Source of the DNA: Pseudomonas maioricensis
Lineage (GTDB): Bacteria; Pseudomonadota; Gammaproteobacteria; Pseudomonadales; Pseudomonadaceae
Direction of reading: 5' to 3'
Assembly: GCF_022790535.1 (NCBI RefSeq)
Contig: NZ_LOHG01000002.1
Coordinates: 213,229 to 277,228, forward strand
DNA length: 64,000 nt
Shown here: positions 54,077-64,000 of the stretch, piece after piece
Numbering within the stretch: the first letter of the stretch is position 1
Layout of the letters: every line of letters starts with the position of its first letter
Notes under the pieces: model-generated
The model's input: the letters and a program-made list of their open reading frames with translations, nothing else
Databases searched by the model: none
Told to the model about the DNA's origin: nothing
Translations under genes and position numbers: made by a program

Positions 54077-56641
54077 TCAAGCCGAGGCAGCAGGTGCTGC
54101 GGCCAGTAGCCCCCCCTCTAGCGCCGGACCATATGGCTGCCCGGATACGGTATTGATGAGGTAGGTCCTGACGGAACCGCTGATAGCAGGAACCTCACGA
54201 ACCGGCACATCACGAACACCGTTGCTCATCATGACTAACCGGTCGCCGAACGCCACAGGCCGCCATTTATCAGGACTTGCGGCGGACTCCAGGCCATTGA
54301 TGTAAGCAAACTCTCCAGGCCTTCCCAGTGTTTGCCCGACAGCTTCGTGCAGCTTGTACGTTGATTTGAGTAGTAACGCAGCCATAGCGATAAAGGGCCC
54401 CACTCGATATAAAAATCCGTCGAATGGGTTCAAACCACGCAGGTAAGAAGTCCCTGCACCGGAGAGGAAGTTGCCGGTCGCCTTTGCCACTGCGGGGAGG
54501 CGGAAGGCAATAACAGGCGCGCCGGCGTTCAAAACCAATGACACAAAGCCTTTGGCAAATTTGAAAGCAGGCGAGGCAAGAATCAAACCGACGTCAATCG
54601 CACAAGCGATGACTGGCGTCTCATTATTTTGTACTGCGTTGAAGCAGCTAAGCCCGGGAATAAATACCGCCAACATGCGCAATGCCGGTGGATAGTTTGC
54701 GGTGACGTACTCAGAGCCCGTCTGCCGCCTATTCTCCTTGAGCCAGGACGCCTTATTAAAAAACAGGTGAGTGGCGGCAACACTGTCCCCAAAGCTTTTG
54801 AACCTGGGTGACATCAATGAGCAGGCCGAAGGTACAGGATGCACACCACTTGGTAGCCCACTATGCAGATTTACCGGGATCACACTGCTCATGACTTTGT
54901 ATGCCGGGTCTGCAAACTTGTCATAAGCATTCCAATCCACAGGCAACTGCCCAGCTGGCCGACGGATTTTATCGGCCCCCCTGAGTATCAGACCGCCATC
55001 AGGCAAATGGGAGAGACCTGGGTGCCGCTCCACGATGCCCAGCATCGGGAATACTTCATAGGCAAAAGAATCACCACCGTGCCTGCAAACAATAATAAAA
55101 CCAGCCCGCCCGCGCTTTAGCTCACGGTCCTGTCGAGTTTCCTTAGTAACGGGTATGCCGGTTTCTTGCTCCAGAGCATAAATATCGACTCTTCCGTGTT
55201 CAACGGCCAGCCTGTCGGCATACGGAATGTCGCCGAGCAGCATTTCGATCAGGCAGGAGTAGGCGCTCTGCACATCGCGAACATAACTATCAAATGCCTC
55301 CCGGTAGAGGGCGTCGACATCAATCCCCTTCAGCAGCTCAATCTGCCCGGCATAAAACTCCTCATAAAATTCCTTCTGAGAATTCAGACTGGATGGAATG
55401 ATCGGTTCAAATTGATCTGTCCCGTTTTTCATGAATCCTGCAATGAACACATCGAGCAAATAAAACTCGCCTGAGGGTATACGGGGCGAGGGGTTGCGAA
55501 GTGAATATTCAACTGTTTTCCAGAACGTCGTCGGCCGCATGGTAAGACGCAGTAAAGCTTTAGAGTTGAACACCCCAAGCACTTCATTGAATTTCTTTAA
55601 ACCAATATCCGGCCGGTCCGGCACTTTGCGCAGCAGCGTACTGACAGCAGTTGCCACCTTGTGTTGGTAAGCGTCTAGAGCTTCCATGGCGATCTGAATT
55701 TCAGAAACGGAATAGTCCGACGAGACTTTGACAGGCAAAACATTGCTGGCGATAGCCCATTGAAGCGCAGGCGCTATACGCGTCTGAAGAATAAGGTCTC
55801 TCTCGCTCTGGGTTGCCGCAGAATGACTCATCTTGAGAGGTATATTCAGCAACTGCTCGTAGCCCAGAGTCTGCGACGAACCCGGAGAGAGGGATTCAGC
55901 CAACGCAACACCATGGGCAAAGTTAACCCACACGCCATTGCCGTAGCGCAGAGCATCAGGTGTGCCCGTTACAACCAGATGAGGAGCCAAAGGCGCCAGG
56001 ATGTAGGCGGCCAGGCGAGCCGCGCATCTAGTGCGCTTCCCCTGAACGTCGCGCGTCCTCCATGAAAGGACTCTTTCGAAATCACCCTGAATCGTTGATA
56101 ACGGTACCCCCCAATTCTCTGGTTTGCCAAGCTCATACCCAGCAACATATCCCGGCTTTCGATTTTCCGGAGGGTCAAGCTCCAGAATCAGCGCCTTCCA
56201 CACCAGCTGCCTGATAATCATCGGATCAACAGATTCGTTATCTGCCGCCCCATACCAGCCCAACACCGTATTCAGCCGACGGCCTATTGCCTGGCCTTGT
56301 GCACTGTCTAACATATCGTCCAGCAACTGCTTGACTTGCTTGTCAGACATATTCGAAGCATCAGCATCTGCCAGACGTCTCCAGGACAACAACTGCAGCA
56401 GGCTTGTCAGCTCAAATTCAACGGCAGCCACGCCACTGCCTTGAGCCTCAAGGATAGGTATTGCCTCTAGCCGGGTTGCTGCACTTTGCTCTTGCACATA
56501 AGCACGAACGGTTGTCTGGATAAGCTCCAATTGGACCGGGCTTAGCAGTGGCGTCAACGCATTCACTCCATATGCCCGCTGGGGCTGAGCCTCTTGCTGT
56601 GATGTGGTTGATGGTGAAGCAGGGTTTATAGGCGTGTTCAT
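54077..56641 (-). CDS. 854-residue orphan protein, possible toxin or effector
   Basis: No function recognised with confidence. The N-terminus is Ser/Pro/Gln-rich and looks disordered (about 1-25), with no Sec signal. Residues 30-560 are mixed helical. 'KRGRAGFIIVCRHGGDSFAYEVFPMLGIVERHPGL' (about 520-555) resembles the central part of large Pseudomonas DUF6543/dermonecrotic-type proteins, by recollection only. Residues about 660-770 hold two or three long hydrophobic segments ('VIACAIDVGLILASPAFKFAKGF', 'FIAMAALLLK'), and the end reads 'LINTVSGQPYGPALEGG'. A TAG directly precedes the ATG, so the frame cannot extend upstream; the Shine-Dalgarno is weak. By eye its base composition is more AT-rich than its neighbours, and it interrupts core gene order (DUF4124/argB). 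Confidence 0.7.
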   Translation of the reverse strand: MNTPINPASPSTTSQQEAQPQRAYGVNALTPLLSPVQLELIQTTVRAYVQEQSAATRLEAIPILEAQGSGVAAVEFELTSLLQLLSWRRLADADASNMSDKQVKQLLDDMLDSAQGQAIGRRLNTVLGWYGAADNESVDPMIIRQLVWKALILELDPPENRKPGYVAGYELGKPENWGVPLSTIQGDFERVLSWRTRDVQGKRTRCAARLAAYILAPLAPHLVVTGTPDALRYGNGVWVNFAHGVALAESLSPGSSQTLGYEQLLNIPLKMSHSAATQSERDLILQTRIAPALQWAIASNVLPVKVSSDYSVSEIQIAMEALDAYQHKVATAVSTLLRKVPDRPDIGLKKFNEVLGVFNSKALLRLTMRPTTFWKTVEYSLRNPSPRIPSGEFYLLDVFIAGFMKNGTDQFEPIIPSSLNSQKEFYEEFYAGQIELLKGIDVDALYREAFDSYVRDVQSAYSCLIEMLLGDIPYADRLAVEHGRVDIYALEQETGIPVTKETRQDRELKRGRAGFIIVCRHGGDSFAYEVFPMLGIVERHPGLSHLPDGGLILRGADKIRRPAGQLPVDWNAYDKFADPAYKVMSSVIPVNLHSGLPSGVHPVPSACSLMSPRFKSFGDSVAATHLFFNKASWLKENRRQTGSEYVTANYPPALRMLAVFIPGLSCFNAVQNNETPVIACAIDVGLILASPAFKFAKGFVSLVLNAGAPVIAFRLPAVAKATGNFLSGAGTSYLRGLNPFDGFLYRVGPFIAMAALLLKSTYKLHEAVGQTLGRPGEFAYINGLESAASPDKWRPVAFGDRLVMMSNGVRDVPVREVPAISGSVRTYLINTVSGQPYGPALEGGLLAAAPAASA

Positions 56642-56820
56642 CTAGATGTTCTCGATATGAGGAAAGTCTCCCGACGTTCCCCGATCGCGAACAAATGGTA
56701 TGCAGGTCATTTCAACGGCTAAGCAGCGGTATTTCGTAATCGTGGGTCGGGGGTTTCTTTGAACAGCCAAAGCACACCCGTCATGGAGGGGCATCGACCC
56801 AGGGCCCGGACGACAGACAT
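56642..56820. other. Intergenic region upstream of orphan gene
   Basis: About 180 bases between the orphan ATG and the argB terminator. No clear promoter or regulator; a 63-codon frame on the minus strand ends at the TAG next to the orphan start and looks like chance. Confidence 0.45.
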
Positions 56821-56847
56821 AAAAAAACCCCACCGCAGACCGGCAGG
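56821..56847 (-). terminator. argB intrinsic terminator
   Basis: On the minus strand CCCTGCCG, loop gtctg, CGGTGGGG (8 pairs with two G-T), then a run of T. It lies 25 bases past the argB stop and separates argB from the orphan gene. Confidence 0.8.
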
Positions 56848-56871
56848 GCTTTGATAGAGCGTAGCGCTTGA

Positions 56872-57777
<906 letters not shown>

Positions 57778-57805
57778 TCAAGGCTCCAGTCAAAGGAAAA
57801 AACAA

Positions 57806-60403
57806 TCAGAACGGAAGTTGAAGGTCCGGCGCAACCTTTTTCAGTTCGGCGTGGAACACATCCTTGATGCGTTGCAGCTCGGCTTCTGTTTCGGCCTCAA
57901 AACGCAGCACCAGTACCGGTGTTGTGTTGGAAGCGCGAACCAGGCCCCAGCCTTTTGGATAGTCCACTCGCACGCCGTCAATGGTGGTCAGCTTGGCATC
58001 GCCCCACTGAGCATCTTTCTCCAGAGCTTCTATGATGCTGAACTTGGTGGTATCAGTCACTTTGATGTTGATTTCAGGGGTCGAAATGTCGTTCGGGAAC
58101 GTCTCGAACAGGTCTTCAGCCGACTGCGACTCCTGGCTGAGGATCTCCAGCAGGCGCGCAGCACTGTAAATACCGTCGTCAAAACCGAACCAACGCTCTT
58201 TGAAGAAGATGTGGCCGCTCATTTCGCCCGCGAGCAGCGCGCCGCTTTTCTTCATCTCTTTCTTGATCAACGAATGACCGGTCTTCCACATTACCGGGCG
58301 GCCGCCATGCTTTTGAATCAGTGGCGTCAGGCGGCGGGTGCATTTGACGTCGAAGATGATGTCGGCGCCTGGATTGCGCTTGAGCACGTCCAGTGCGAAC
58401 AACATCAACAAGCGATCCGGGTACACCACATTACCTTTGTTGGTCACAACGCCAACGCGGTCGCCGTCGCCGTCGAAGGCCAGACCCAGATCGGCGCCGG
58501 TTTCATTAACCTTGGCGATCAGGTCCTGCAGGTTTTCCAGTTTGCCCGGATCCGGGTGGTGGTTAGGGAAGTTACCGTCGACCTCTGCGAACAGCGAGAT
58601 GACTTCGCAACCCAGCGCTTCAATGAGCTGTGGAGCAATAACACCAGCGGCGCCGTTACCGCAGTCCACCACGACTTTCAGCTTGCGGGCCATAACGATG
58701 TCATCTTTGATCTGCTTGAAGTAGCGATCAAGGATGTCGACCTTGGTGATGCTGCCTTTTGCAGCAGTCAGGTTGCCAGTCTTGATACGCTCATGCAGCG
58801 CCTGGATCTGCTCGTTGGCCAGAGTATCGCCCGCGATGACGATCTTGAAGCCATTGTAATCCTTGGGGTTGTGGCTGCCGGTCAGCATCACACCGGTCTT
58901 GCCAGCAAGCACGTTGGCGGCGTAGTACAAGGCGGGCGTTGGCACCAGGCCAACATCGCTGACGTGACAACCGCTGTCGTGCAGGCCTTGAATCAATTGC
59001 TGCACCAGCTCCGGACCGGAGAGGCGTCCGTCACGACCAACGCTGACGTTGGGCTCATTCTGCGCCAGGCTTTCGGAGCCAATAGCGCGACCAATCCAAT
59101 AGGCTGTTTCGGCGCTAAGGGTGTCGCCCACGATGCCGCGGATGTCATAGGCGCGGAAAATATCGTCAGGAAATTTTGGTGCCACGGATGCTGGACTGCT
59201 CATAACTGGGGGGTGCTCCGATCTCAGGAAGTCCTGGTTTTCGTCGAGGATGTCGATATCGAGAATGTCGGTATCTTGAAACAGCGGATCGGTCCAGGCG
59301 CCGCCAGTGGCGGAGCGTGAACCCGATGCTGAAGCACTACGTGTCTTTGAATCGGTCTTATTGAAGCCGGGAGCCAAGCCTGACTCATCCTTCTTATCAA
59401 CGATTTCCGTTACCGGTTGTTGAAGGGAAGGCGAAAAACAGGCGAGACGTCTGGCCAGCCCATTGAGGACCGGCAGGCCCAAACCGAAGGGTTTGACGGC
59501 TTTTCCGCTGGAGAGTTCTTGAAGCAGTTGATCCAGTTGTCGGACATCGGCGCAAATGTGCCGTTGTAGAGCCCTTTCGTTGAGGTAAAGCCCCAGTAAA
59601 ACACCTGCCAGCGCAACCAATACAGCCAGCGTCAGCAGCACCCATGGCGGCGAAAAATCCAGCGCCGGACCGGGTGTGAACTCCAGTTTCCAGTTTGCAT
59701 AACCGGTGTCCAGCCGTTGCGGTTTAGCGCCATCCGCTTCGCCTCGCTGCAGCAAAACCTGCTCGGGACCATTACCAAACTGCTGGATCAAACGTATCCG
59801 GCCCGTGGATTCGGGCAAGGCAGGCAACGCATTGAGCAAGCGCTGCGGATCGAAGGCCAGCAACAGCGTGCCGCTGACCGACGCCGCTGGGTCGGAGCGC
59901 ACGGGCGCCGCGCTATAGATCATCCAGCGCTCGCCCACTGCGCGAGCCTCAGGCACTGGATGCTCACCGCTTGCAGCTTTGTTGAGCATGTCCAATGTGG
60001 AGAAGCTGACAGGCAATGCGCCTTTAGTGTCGATATCCGACATGCCTAAAGGATTGAGACGCGCGCCCAGCACACCGTCGCGAAACCGCAGCCGGTTTTG
60101 TGCTTCTTCAATCAGGGAAGGGTTACCGCTTTGCAGTGCTTGCACCAGCGCAGGATCATGGGCCGCGGCCTGCGTCTCGGCGTCAATCTGCTTCAGCGCT
60201 TGAGCCACCGACGACGCCTGGCTACTACCCCAGGCTTGTTCCAGATGCTCACGCCCCTGTGGATTGCTGGTCAGCGCGAGATAGACCAGAGCGCTGGCAA
60301 TGATCAAGGCGGCGAGCGCGGGGAAAAGACCTGGCGAGAGCGCAGTCAGACTCGCTGCGGCAGGTTGGGTATCGAACACTTCATGCTGTTGGCTGCCTTG
60401 CAC
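57806..60403 (-). CDS. algC: Phosphomannomutase/phosphoglucomutase AlgC with membrane-anchored N-terminal half
   Basis: 865 residues, against 463 in P. aeruginosa. Residues about 401-865 are the complete mutase: phosphoserine in 'VMLTGSHNPKDYNG', metal loop 'LAFDGDGDRVG', sugar loop 'GEMSGH' and 'RASNTTPVL'. Residues 1-400 have two membrane segments (about 24-44, 'LFPALAALIIASALVYLAL', and about 252-275) enclosing some 200 periplasmic residues, then a cytoplasmic linker with acidic 'DTDILDIDILDENQD'. GTG start with 'gggag' seven bases upstream. An internal ATG at 59203 (MSSPASV) corresponds to the short form. The enzyme feeds alginate, LPS and rhamnolipid synthesis. Confidence 0.93.
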   Translation of the reverse strand: MQGSQQHEVFDTQPAAASLTALSPGLFPALAALIIASALVYLALTSNPQGREHLEQAWGSSQASSVAQALKQIDAETQAAAHDPALVQALQSGNPSLIEEAQNRLRFRDGVLGARLNPLGMSDIDTKGALPVSFSTLDMLNKAASGEHPVPEARAVGERWMIYSAAPVRSDPAASVSGTLLLAFDPQRLLNALPALPESTGRIRLIQQFGNGPEQVLLQRGEADGAKPQRLDTGYANWKLEFTPGPALDFSPPWVLLTLAVLVALAGVLLGLYLNERALQRHICADVRQLDQLLQELSSGKAVKPFGLGLPVLNGLARRLACFSPSLQQPVTEIVDKKDESGLAPGFNKTDSKTRSASASGSRSATGGAWTDPLFQDTDILDIDILDENQDFLRSEHPPVMSSPASVAPKFPDDIFRAYDIRGIVGDTLSAETAYWIGRAIGSESLAQNEPNVSVGRDGRLSGPELVQQLIQGLHDSGCHVSDVGLVPTPALYYAANVLAGKTGVMLTGSHNPKDYNGFKIVIAGDTLANEQIQALHERIKTGNLTAAKGSITKVDILDRYFKQIKDDIVMARKLKVVVDCGNGAAGVIAPQLIEALGCEVISLFAEVDGNFPNHHPDPGKLENLQDLIAKVNETGADLGLAFDGDGDRVGVVTNKGNVVYPDRLLMLFALDVLKRNPGADIIFDVKCTRRLTPLIQKHGGRPVMWKTGHSLIKKEMKKSGALLAGEMSGHIFFKERWFGFDDGIYSAARLLEILSQESQSAEDLFETFPNDISTPEINIKVTDTTKFSIIEALEKDAQWGDAKLTTIDGVRVDYPKGWGLVRASNTTPVLVLRFEAETEAELQRIKDVFHAELKKVAPDLQLPF

Positions 60404-60446
60404 CTGAACGCTCCCAGGTCATTCATCCTGAAACTGGACAGTCACT

Positions 60447-60487
60447 TACTCGATACCGAGTAGCCATAAGACTACCGGGTATCGAGT
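60447..60487. promoter_or_regulatory. Competing hairpins between dut and algC
   Basis: ACTCGATACC (60448-60457) can pair with GGTATCGAGT (60478-60487), with inner GTAG/CTAC. Part of the same left arm can instead fold locally (TACTCG with CGAGTA, 60447-60462). The two folds exclude each other. No T-run follows, so it is not a plain terminator. Confidence 0.45.
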
Positions 60488-60501
60488 TATCGGCTCAAAG
60501 G

Positions 60502-60957
60502 TCAGTGGCTACCTGAATGACCGAAACCGCCAGCACCGCGTTGGCTTTCGTCGAACTCTTCAACCAGTTCGAAGTGCGCTTGCACCACCGGCACCAGCAC
60601 CAGTTGGGCAATGCGCTCGCCAATGGAAATATTGAAAGCGGTCTGCCCGCGATTCCAGCAGGAGACCATCAGCTCGCCCTGATAATCGGAGTCAATCAGA
60701 CCTACCAGATTACCCAGCACAATGCCGTGTTTGTGACCCAGCCCGGAACGCGGCAGGATCAGAGCCGCTAGCCCCGGATCGCCGATATAGATCGACAACC
60801 CTGTCGGGATCAGCAAGGTCTGGCCCGGCTCTAGAACAGTGTCCTCTTTGAGCATGGCGCGCAGGTCGAGCCCGGCAGAACCGACAGTGGCGTAAGCGGG
60901 CAAAGGAAATTCGCTGCCAATGCGAGGGTCGAGGATCTTGGCTTGTAGAGCGTGCAT
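60502..60957 (-). CDS. dut: dUTP diphosphatase
   Basis: 151 residues, normal length. It cleaves dUTP to dUMP, limiting uracil in DNA. The trimeric dUTPase motifs are all present: 'GSAGLDLRA', '[12 protein letters not shown]', '[11 protein letters not shown]', '[11 protein letters not shown]' and the C-terminal '[10 protein letters not shown]'. Six bases after coaBC, so cotranscribed. Confidence 0.96.
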   Translation of the reverse strand: MHALQAKILDPRIGSEFPLPAYATVGSAGLDLRAMLKEDTVLEPGQTLLIPTGLSIYIGDPGLAALILPRSGLGHKHGIVLGNLVGLIDSDYQGELMVSCWNRGQTAFNISIGERIAQLVLVPVVQAHFELVEEFDESQRGAGGFGHSGSH

Positions 60958-60963
60958 TCGTAA

Positions 60964-62172
60964 TTAAACCTGGTTCATTCGTTCGGCAATAAAAGTGATC
61001 AGCTGGCGGGCAATCTTGCCCTTGCTGGTCTGGGCGAAAAGCGTAGCGTGCAGTGCTCGATCAATCACGCTGCAAGCGTTCTCTTCACTATTGAAGCCGA
61101 TGCTGGGGTTGGCAACATCGTTGGCGACGATCAGATCAAGGTTTTTGTCCTTGAGCTTGCGTGCAGCATAGTCGAGCAAGTGTTCGGTTTCAGCGGCAAA
61201 ACCGACACTGAACGGGCGGTCTGGACGGGTTGCGATAGTGGCAAGAATGTCCGGGTTGCGGACCATCTGCAGCAACAGGCCGTCGCCCGTGGACGGGTCT
61301 TTCTTCAGTTTGTGCGGGGCAACCACTTCGGGGCGGTAATCCGCGACCGCTGCGGATGCGATGAACAAATCGCAGGGGATCGCGGCCTCACAGGCGGCCA
61401 GCATGTCACGGGCACTCACCACGTCGATACGCGATACGCGATCTGGAGTCGGCAGGTTGACCGGCCCGGTGATCAGGGTAACGCGCGCACCAGCCTCTAC
61501 AGCGGCCTCAGCGAGAGCGAAACCCATTTTGCCGGAACTGTGATTGGTGATGTATCGCACCGGATCGATGTTTTCCTGGGTCGGACCGGCCGTAATCAGC
61601 ACGTGCTTGCCGGTCAGAGACAGACGCTGGAAGCAATCGGCGGCGGACTGGGCCAGATCATCGGGTTCAAGCATGCGCCCGAAGCCGACATCACCACAGG
61701 CCTGACTGCCGGAAGCCGGGCCGAATATGCGGAAATCACGCTCTTCCAGCAGGCGAGTATTGGCCTGCACAGAGGCGTCGCGCCACATCGCCTGATTCAT
61801 CGCCGGGGCAATAGCCACGATTGCGTCGGTAGCCAGAACAATGGTGGTCAACAGGTCGTTGGCAATGCCTTGGGCCAAACGCGCGATCAGGTCCGCAGTA
61901 CCAGGTGCGACAAGAATCAGATCGGCCCATTTGGCCAGCTCGATATGCCCCATCGCAGCTTCTGCGGCCGGGTCTAGCAAATCCAGATGAACCGGATGCC
62001 CGGAAAGGGCCTGCATGGTCAGCGGAGTGATGAACTCGGCACCACCTCGGGTCATGACGACACGCACTTCAGCACCCTGGTCACGCAAGCGTCGAACCAG
62101 TTCTGCGCTCTTGTAGGCCGCGATACCGCCGCCAACGCCAAGAACAATGCGTTTCCGATACAGCCGCTGCAT
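60964..62172 (-). CDS. coaBC: Bifunctional phosphopantothenoylcysteine decarboxylase/phosphopantothenate-cysteine ligase
   Basis: 402 residues (also called dfp). The N-terminal FMN-dependent CoaC domain has the catalytic His in '[11 protein letters not shown]', 'APAMNQAMW' and 'PASGSQACG'. The C-terminal CoaB domain has '[13 protein letters not shown]' and '[10 protein letters not shown]'. Makes two successive steps of coenzyme A synthesis. Start at the ATG at 62172; upstream in-frame codons overlap the radC promoter area. Divergent from radC. Confidence 0.95.
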   Translation of the reverse strand: MQRLYRKRIVLGVGGGIAAYKSAELVRRLRDQGAEVRVVMTRGGAEFITPLTMQALSGHPVHLDLLDPAAEAAMGHIELAKWADLILVAPGTADLIARLAQGIANDLLTTIVLATDAIVAIAPAMNQAMWRDASVQANTRLLEERDFRIFGPASGSQACGDVGFGRMLEPDDLAQSAADCFQRLSLTGKHVLITAGPTQENIDPVRYITNHSSGKMGFALAEAAVEAGARVTLITGPVNLPTPDRVSRIDVVSARDMLAACEAAIPCDLFIASAAVADYRPEVVAPHKLKKDPSTGDGLLLQMVRNPDILATIATRPDRPFSVGFAAETEHLLDYAARKLKDKNLDLIVANDVANPSIGFNSEENACSVIDRALHATLFAQTSKGKIARQLITFIAERMNQV

Positions 62173-62305
62173 AGGCCTGCCTTTTAGTCGAGTGATACGC
62201 AACGGCGATGGACGTTTCCCCAGGCCGATCGCCGCGCAAAAAAGATGGGCTAAGATAGCACAGCGACCGTGCTGGAACAGCGGTCCCCACACACATGGAG
62301 GTGGT

Positions 62306-62980
62306 ATGAGTATTCGCAACTGGCCTGCGGCCGAACGCCCGCGTGAGCGGCTGCTGGAGCTAGGTTCGGCGAGCCTGTCCGATGCAGAGCTACTGGCGAT
62401 TTTCCTGCGTACCGGCGTGGCCGGAAAAAGCGCTGTAGACCTGGCCCGTCACCTGTTGAATCAATTCGGCGGGCTGCGACCGTTACTGGATGCTGACCTG
62501 ACGACGTTCAGCTCACATCTGGGGCTAGGGCCCGCCAAATTCGCGCAGCTACAGGCCGTCATGGAAATGGCCCGACGGCACATGGCGGAATCCCTGAAGC
62601 GCGATTCCGCTCTGGAAAGCCCTGAACAGGTGCGTAACTACCTCAAGGCGCTGTTACGTCATGAGCCCCATGAGGTCTTCGGCTGCCTGTTTCTGGACAA
62701 CAAGCACCGGGTTCAGGCTTTCGAAATCCTGTTCCACGGTTCGATCAACACCGCACACGTGCATCCCCGGCAAGTCGTCAAACGCGCCATGGTGCACAAC
62801 TCTGCCAGCCTGATCCTCTGCCACAACCACCCCTCGGGCGTCACCGATGCCAGCCAGGCGGATATCGACCTGACCAAGCGGCTGCGCGATGCCTTGTGGC
62901 TGATCGACGTGAAAGTGCTGGATCACCTGATCATCGGTGATGGTGATCCGCTGTCGATGGTGGAATGCGGGTTGATGTAG
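62306..62980 (+). CDS. radC: RadC/MPN-family protein (JAB domain)
   Basis: 224 residues, normal length. N-terminal helix-hairpin-helix region ('[25 protein letters not shown]') and C-terminal MPN domain with metal ligands in '[11 protein letters not shown]' and '[16 protein letters not shown]'. Long thought to act in DNA repair, but the role is unproven. 'ggaggtgg' precedes the ATG. Confidence 0.94.
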   Translation: MSIRNWPAAERPRERLLELGSASLSDAELLAIFLRTGVAGKSAVDLARHLLNQFGGLRPLLDADLTTFSSHLGLGPAKFAQLQAVMEMARRHMAESLKRDSALESPEQVRNYLKALLRHEPHEVFGCLFLDNKHRVQAFEILFHGSINTAHVHPRQVVKRAMVHNSASLILCHNHPSGVTDASQADIDLTKRLRDALWLIDVKVLDHLIIGDGDPLSMVECGLM

Positions 62981-63001
62981 GCGAGACAAAGCGGCATTCC
63001 C

Positions 63002-63094
63002 CCTGTAGGAGTGAGCTTGCTCGCGATAGCGGTCTTTCAATCAAATATCCCGTGACTGACAGACCGCTATCGCGAGCAGGCTCACTCCTACAGG
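63002..63094. repeat. REP-type doublet (gagcttgctcgcgatagcgg subtype)
   Basis: 'cctgtaggagtgagcttgct' with 'cgcgatagcggtc' faces 'gaccgctatcgcgagcaggc' with 'tcactcctacagg'. Arms near perfect. Sits between convergent radC and xpt. Confidence 0.85.
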
Positions 63095-63142
63095 GATGCA
63101 TTTCAATTCATTGAATTGGGTGTTGTTTGTTAAGCAATTCAA

Positions 63143-64000
<858 letters not shown>

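Noticed and set aside
56642..56833. 63-codon frame upstream of the 854-residue orphan, as a possible N-terminal extension
   Set aside because: It ends at the TAG directly before the orphan ATG, so it is not an extension; no ribosome binding site or homology.

Overview
The window is a chromosomal segment of a Pseudomonas. Gene content and order are typical of the genus: the block recG-oxyR, spoT-rpoZ-gmk-yicC-rph, crc-pyrE and argB-algC-dut-coaBC-radC is the familiar Pseudomonas backbone. It is interleaved with genus-typical families (DUF3077, DUF5924, DUF4124, crc) and with many REP-type palindromes (gtgggagc.../...gctcccac and tgtaggag.../...ctcctaca). The mix of accessory genes suggests the fluorescens or syringae side of the genus, but species cannot be fixed by eye.

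Layout. 1-5 kb: an HDOD protein with a degenerate receiver domain, then gabT and gabD (GABA catabolism). 5.1-6.4 kb: tRNA-Arg(CCG) followed by about 1 kb bracketed by a 106-bp duplication of the tRNA 3' end plus its terminator. This is the footprint of an integrated element and holds a structured leader and a DUF3077 reading frame. 6.5-8.6 kb: selD-selU (selenophosphate, tRNA selenation). 8.6-12 kb: a permease, a MarR regulator with a clear operator, a surE paralogue broken by one in-frame TAG, and a decayed TonB-dependent receptor. 12-16 kb: LysR regulator, MHS transporter and amidohydrolase. 16-16.5 kb: brnTA toxin-antitoxin. 16.9-20.5 kb: three-subunit membrane dehydrogenase (tri-haem cytochrome c, Tat-exported small subunit, GMC flavoprotein). 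20.8-24 kb: a membrane-anchored orphan, a polyol-type MFS transporter and a GNAT acetyltransferase. 24-27.5 kb: an envelope operon (COG3014 lipoprotein, YcfL, LpoB, CsgG-like).

27.7-36.9 kb: SpmAB-like protein, DUF5924, M16 peptidase, Na/Pi cotransporter, TerC, CitMHS, GFA. 37-44 kb: HDOD protein, recG, oxyR, then the TonB system exbB-exbD-tonB. 44-54 kb: SDR epimerase, lipoprotein, ridA, spoT, rpoZ, gmk, yicC, rph, DUF4870, crc, pyrE, DUF4124. 54.1-56.6 kb: an 854-codon orphan inserted between core genes. 56.9-64 kb: argB, algC (long form with a membrane N-terminus), dut, coaBC, radC, xpt and the 3' end of rep.

The most unusual items are the tRNA-bracketed mini-island, the 854-residue orphan, the amber-interrupted surE, the receiver domain without its phosphoacceptor, and the AlgC whose membrane-anchored half is about as long as the enzyme. 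No CRISPR array, complete prophage, integrase or transposase gene was seen.
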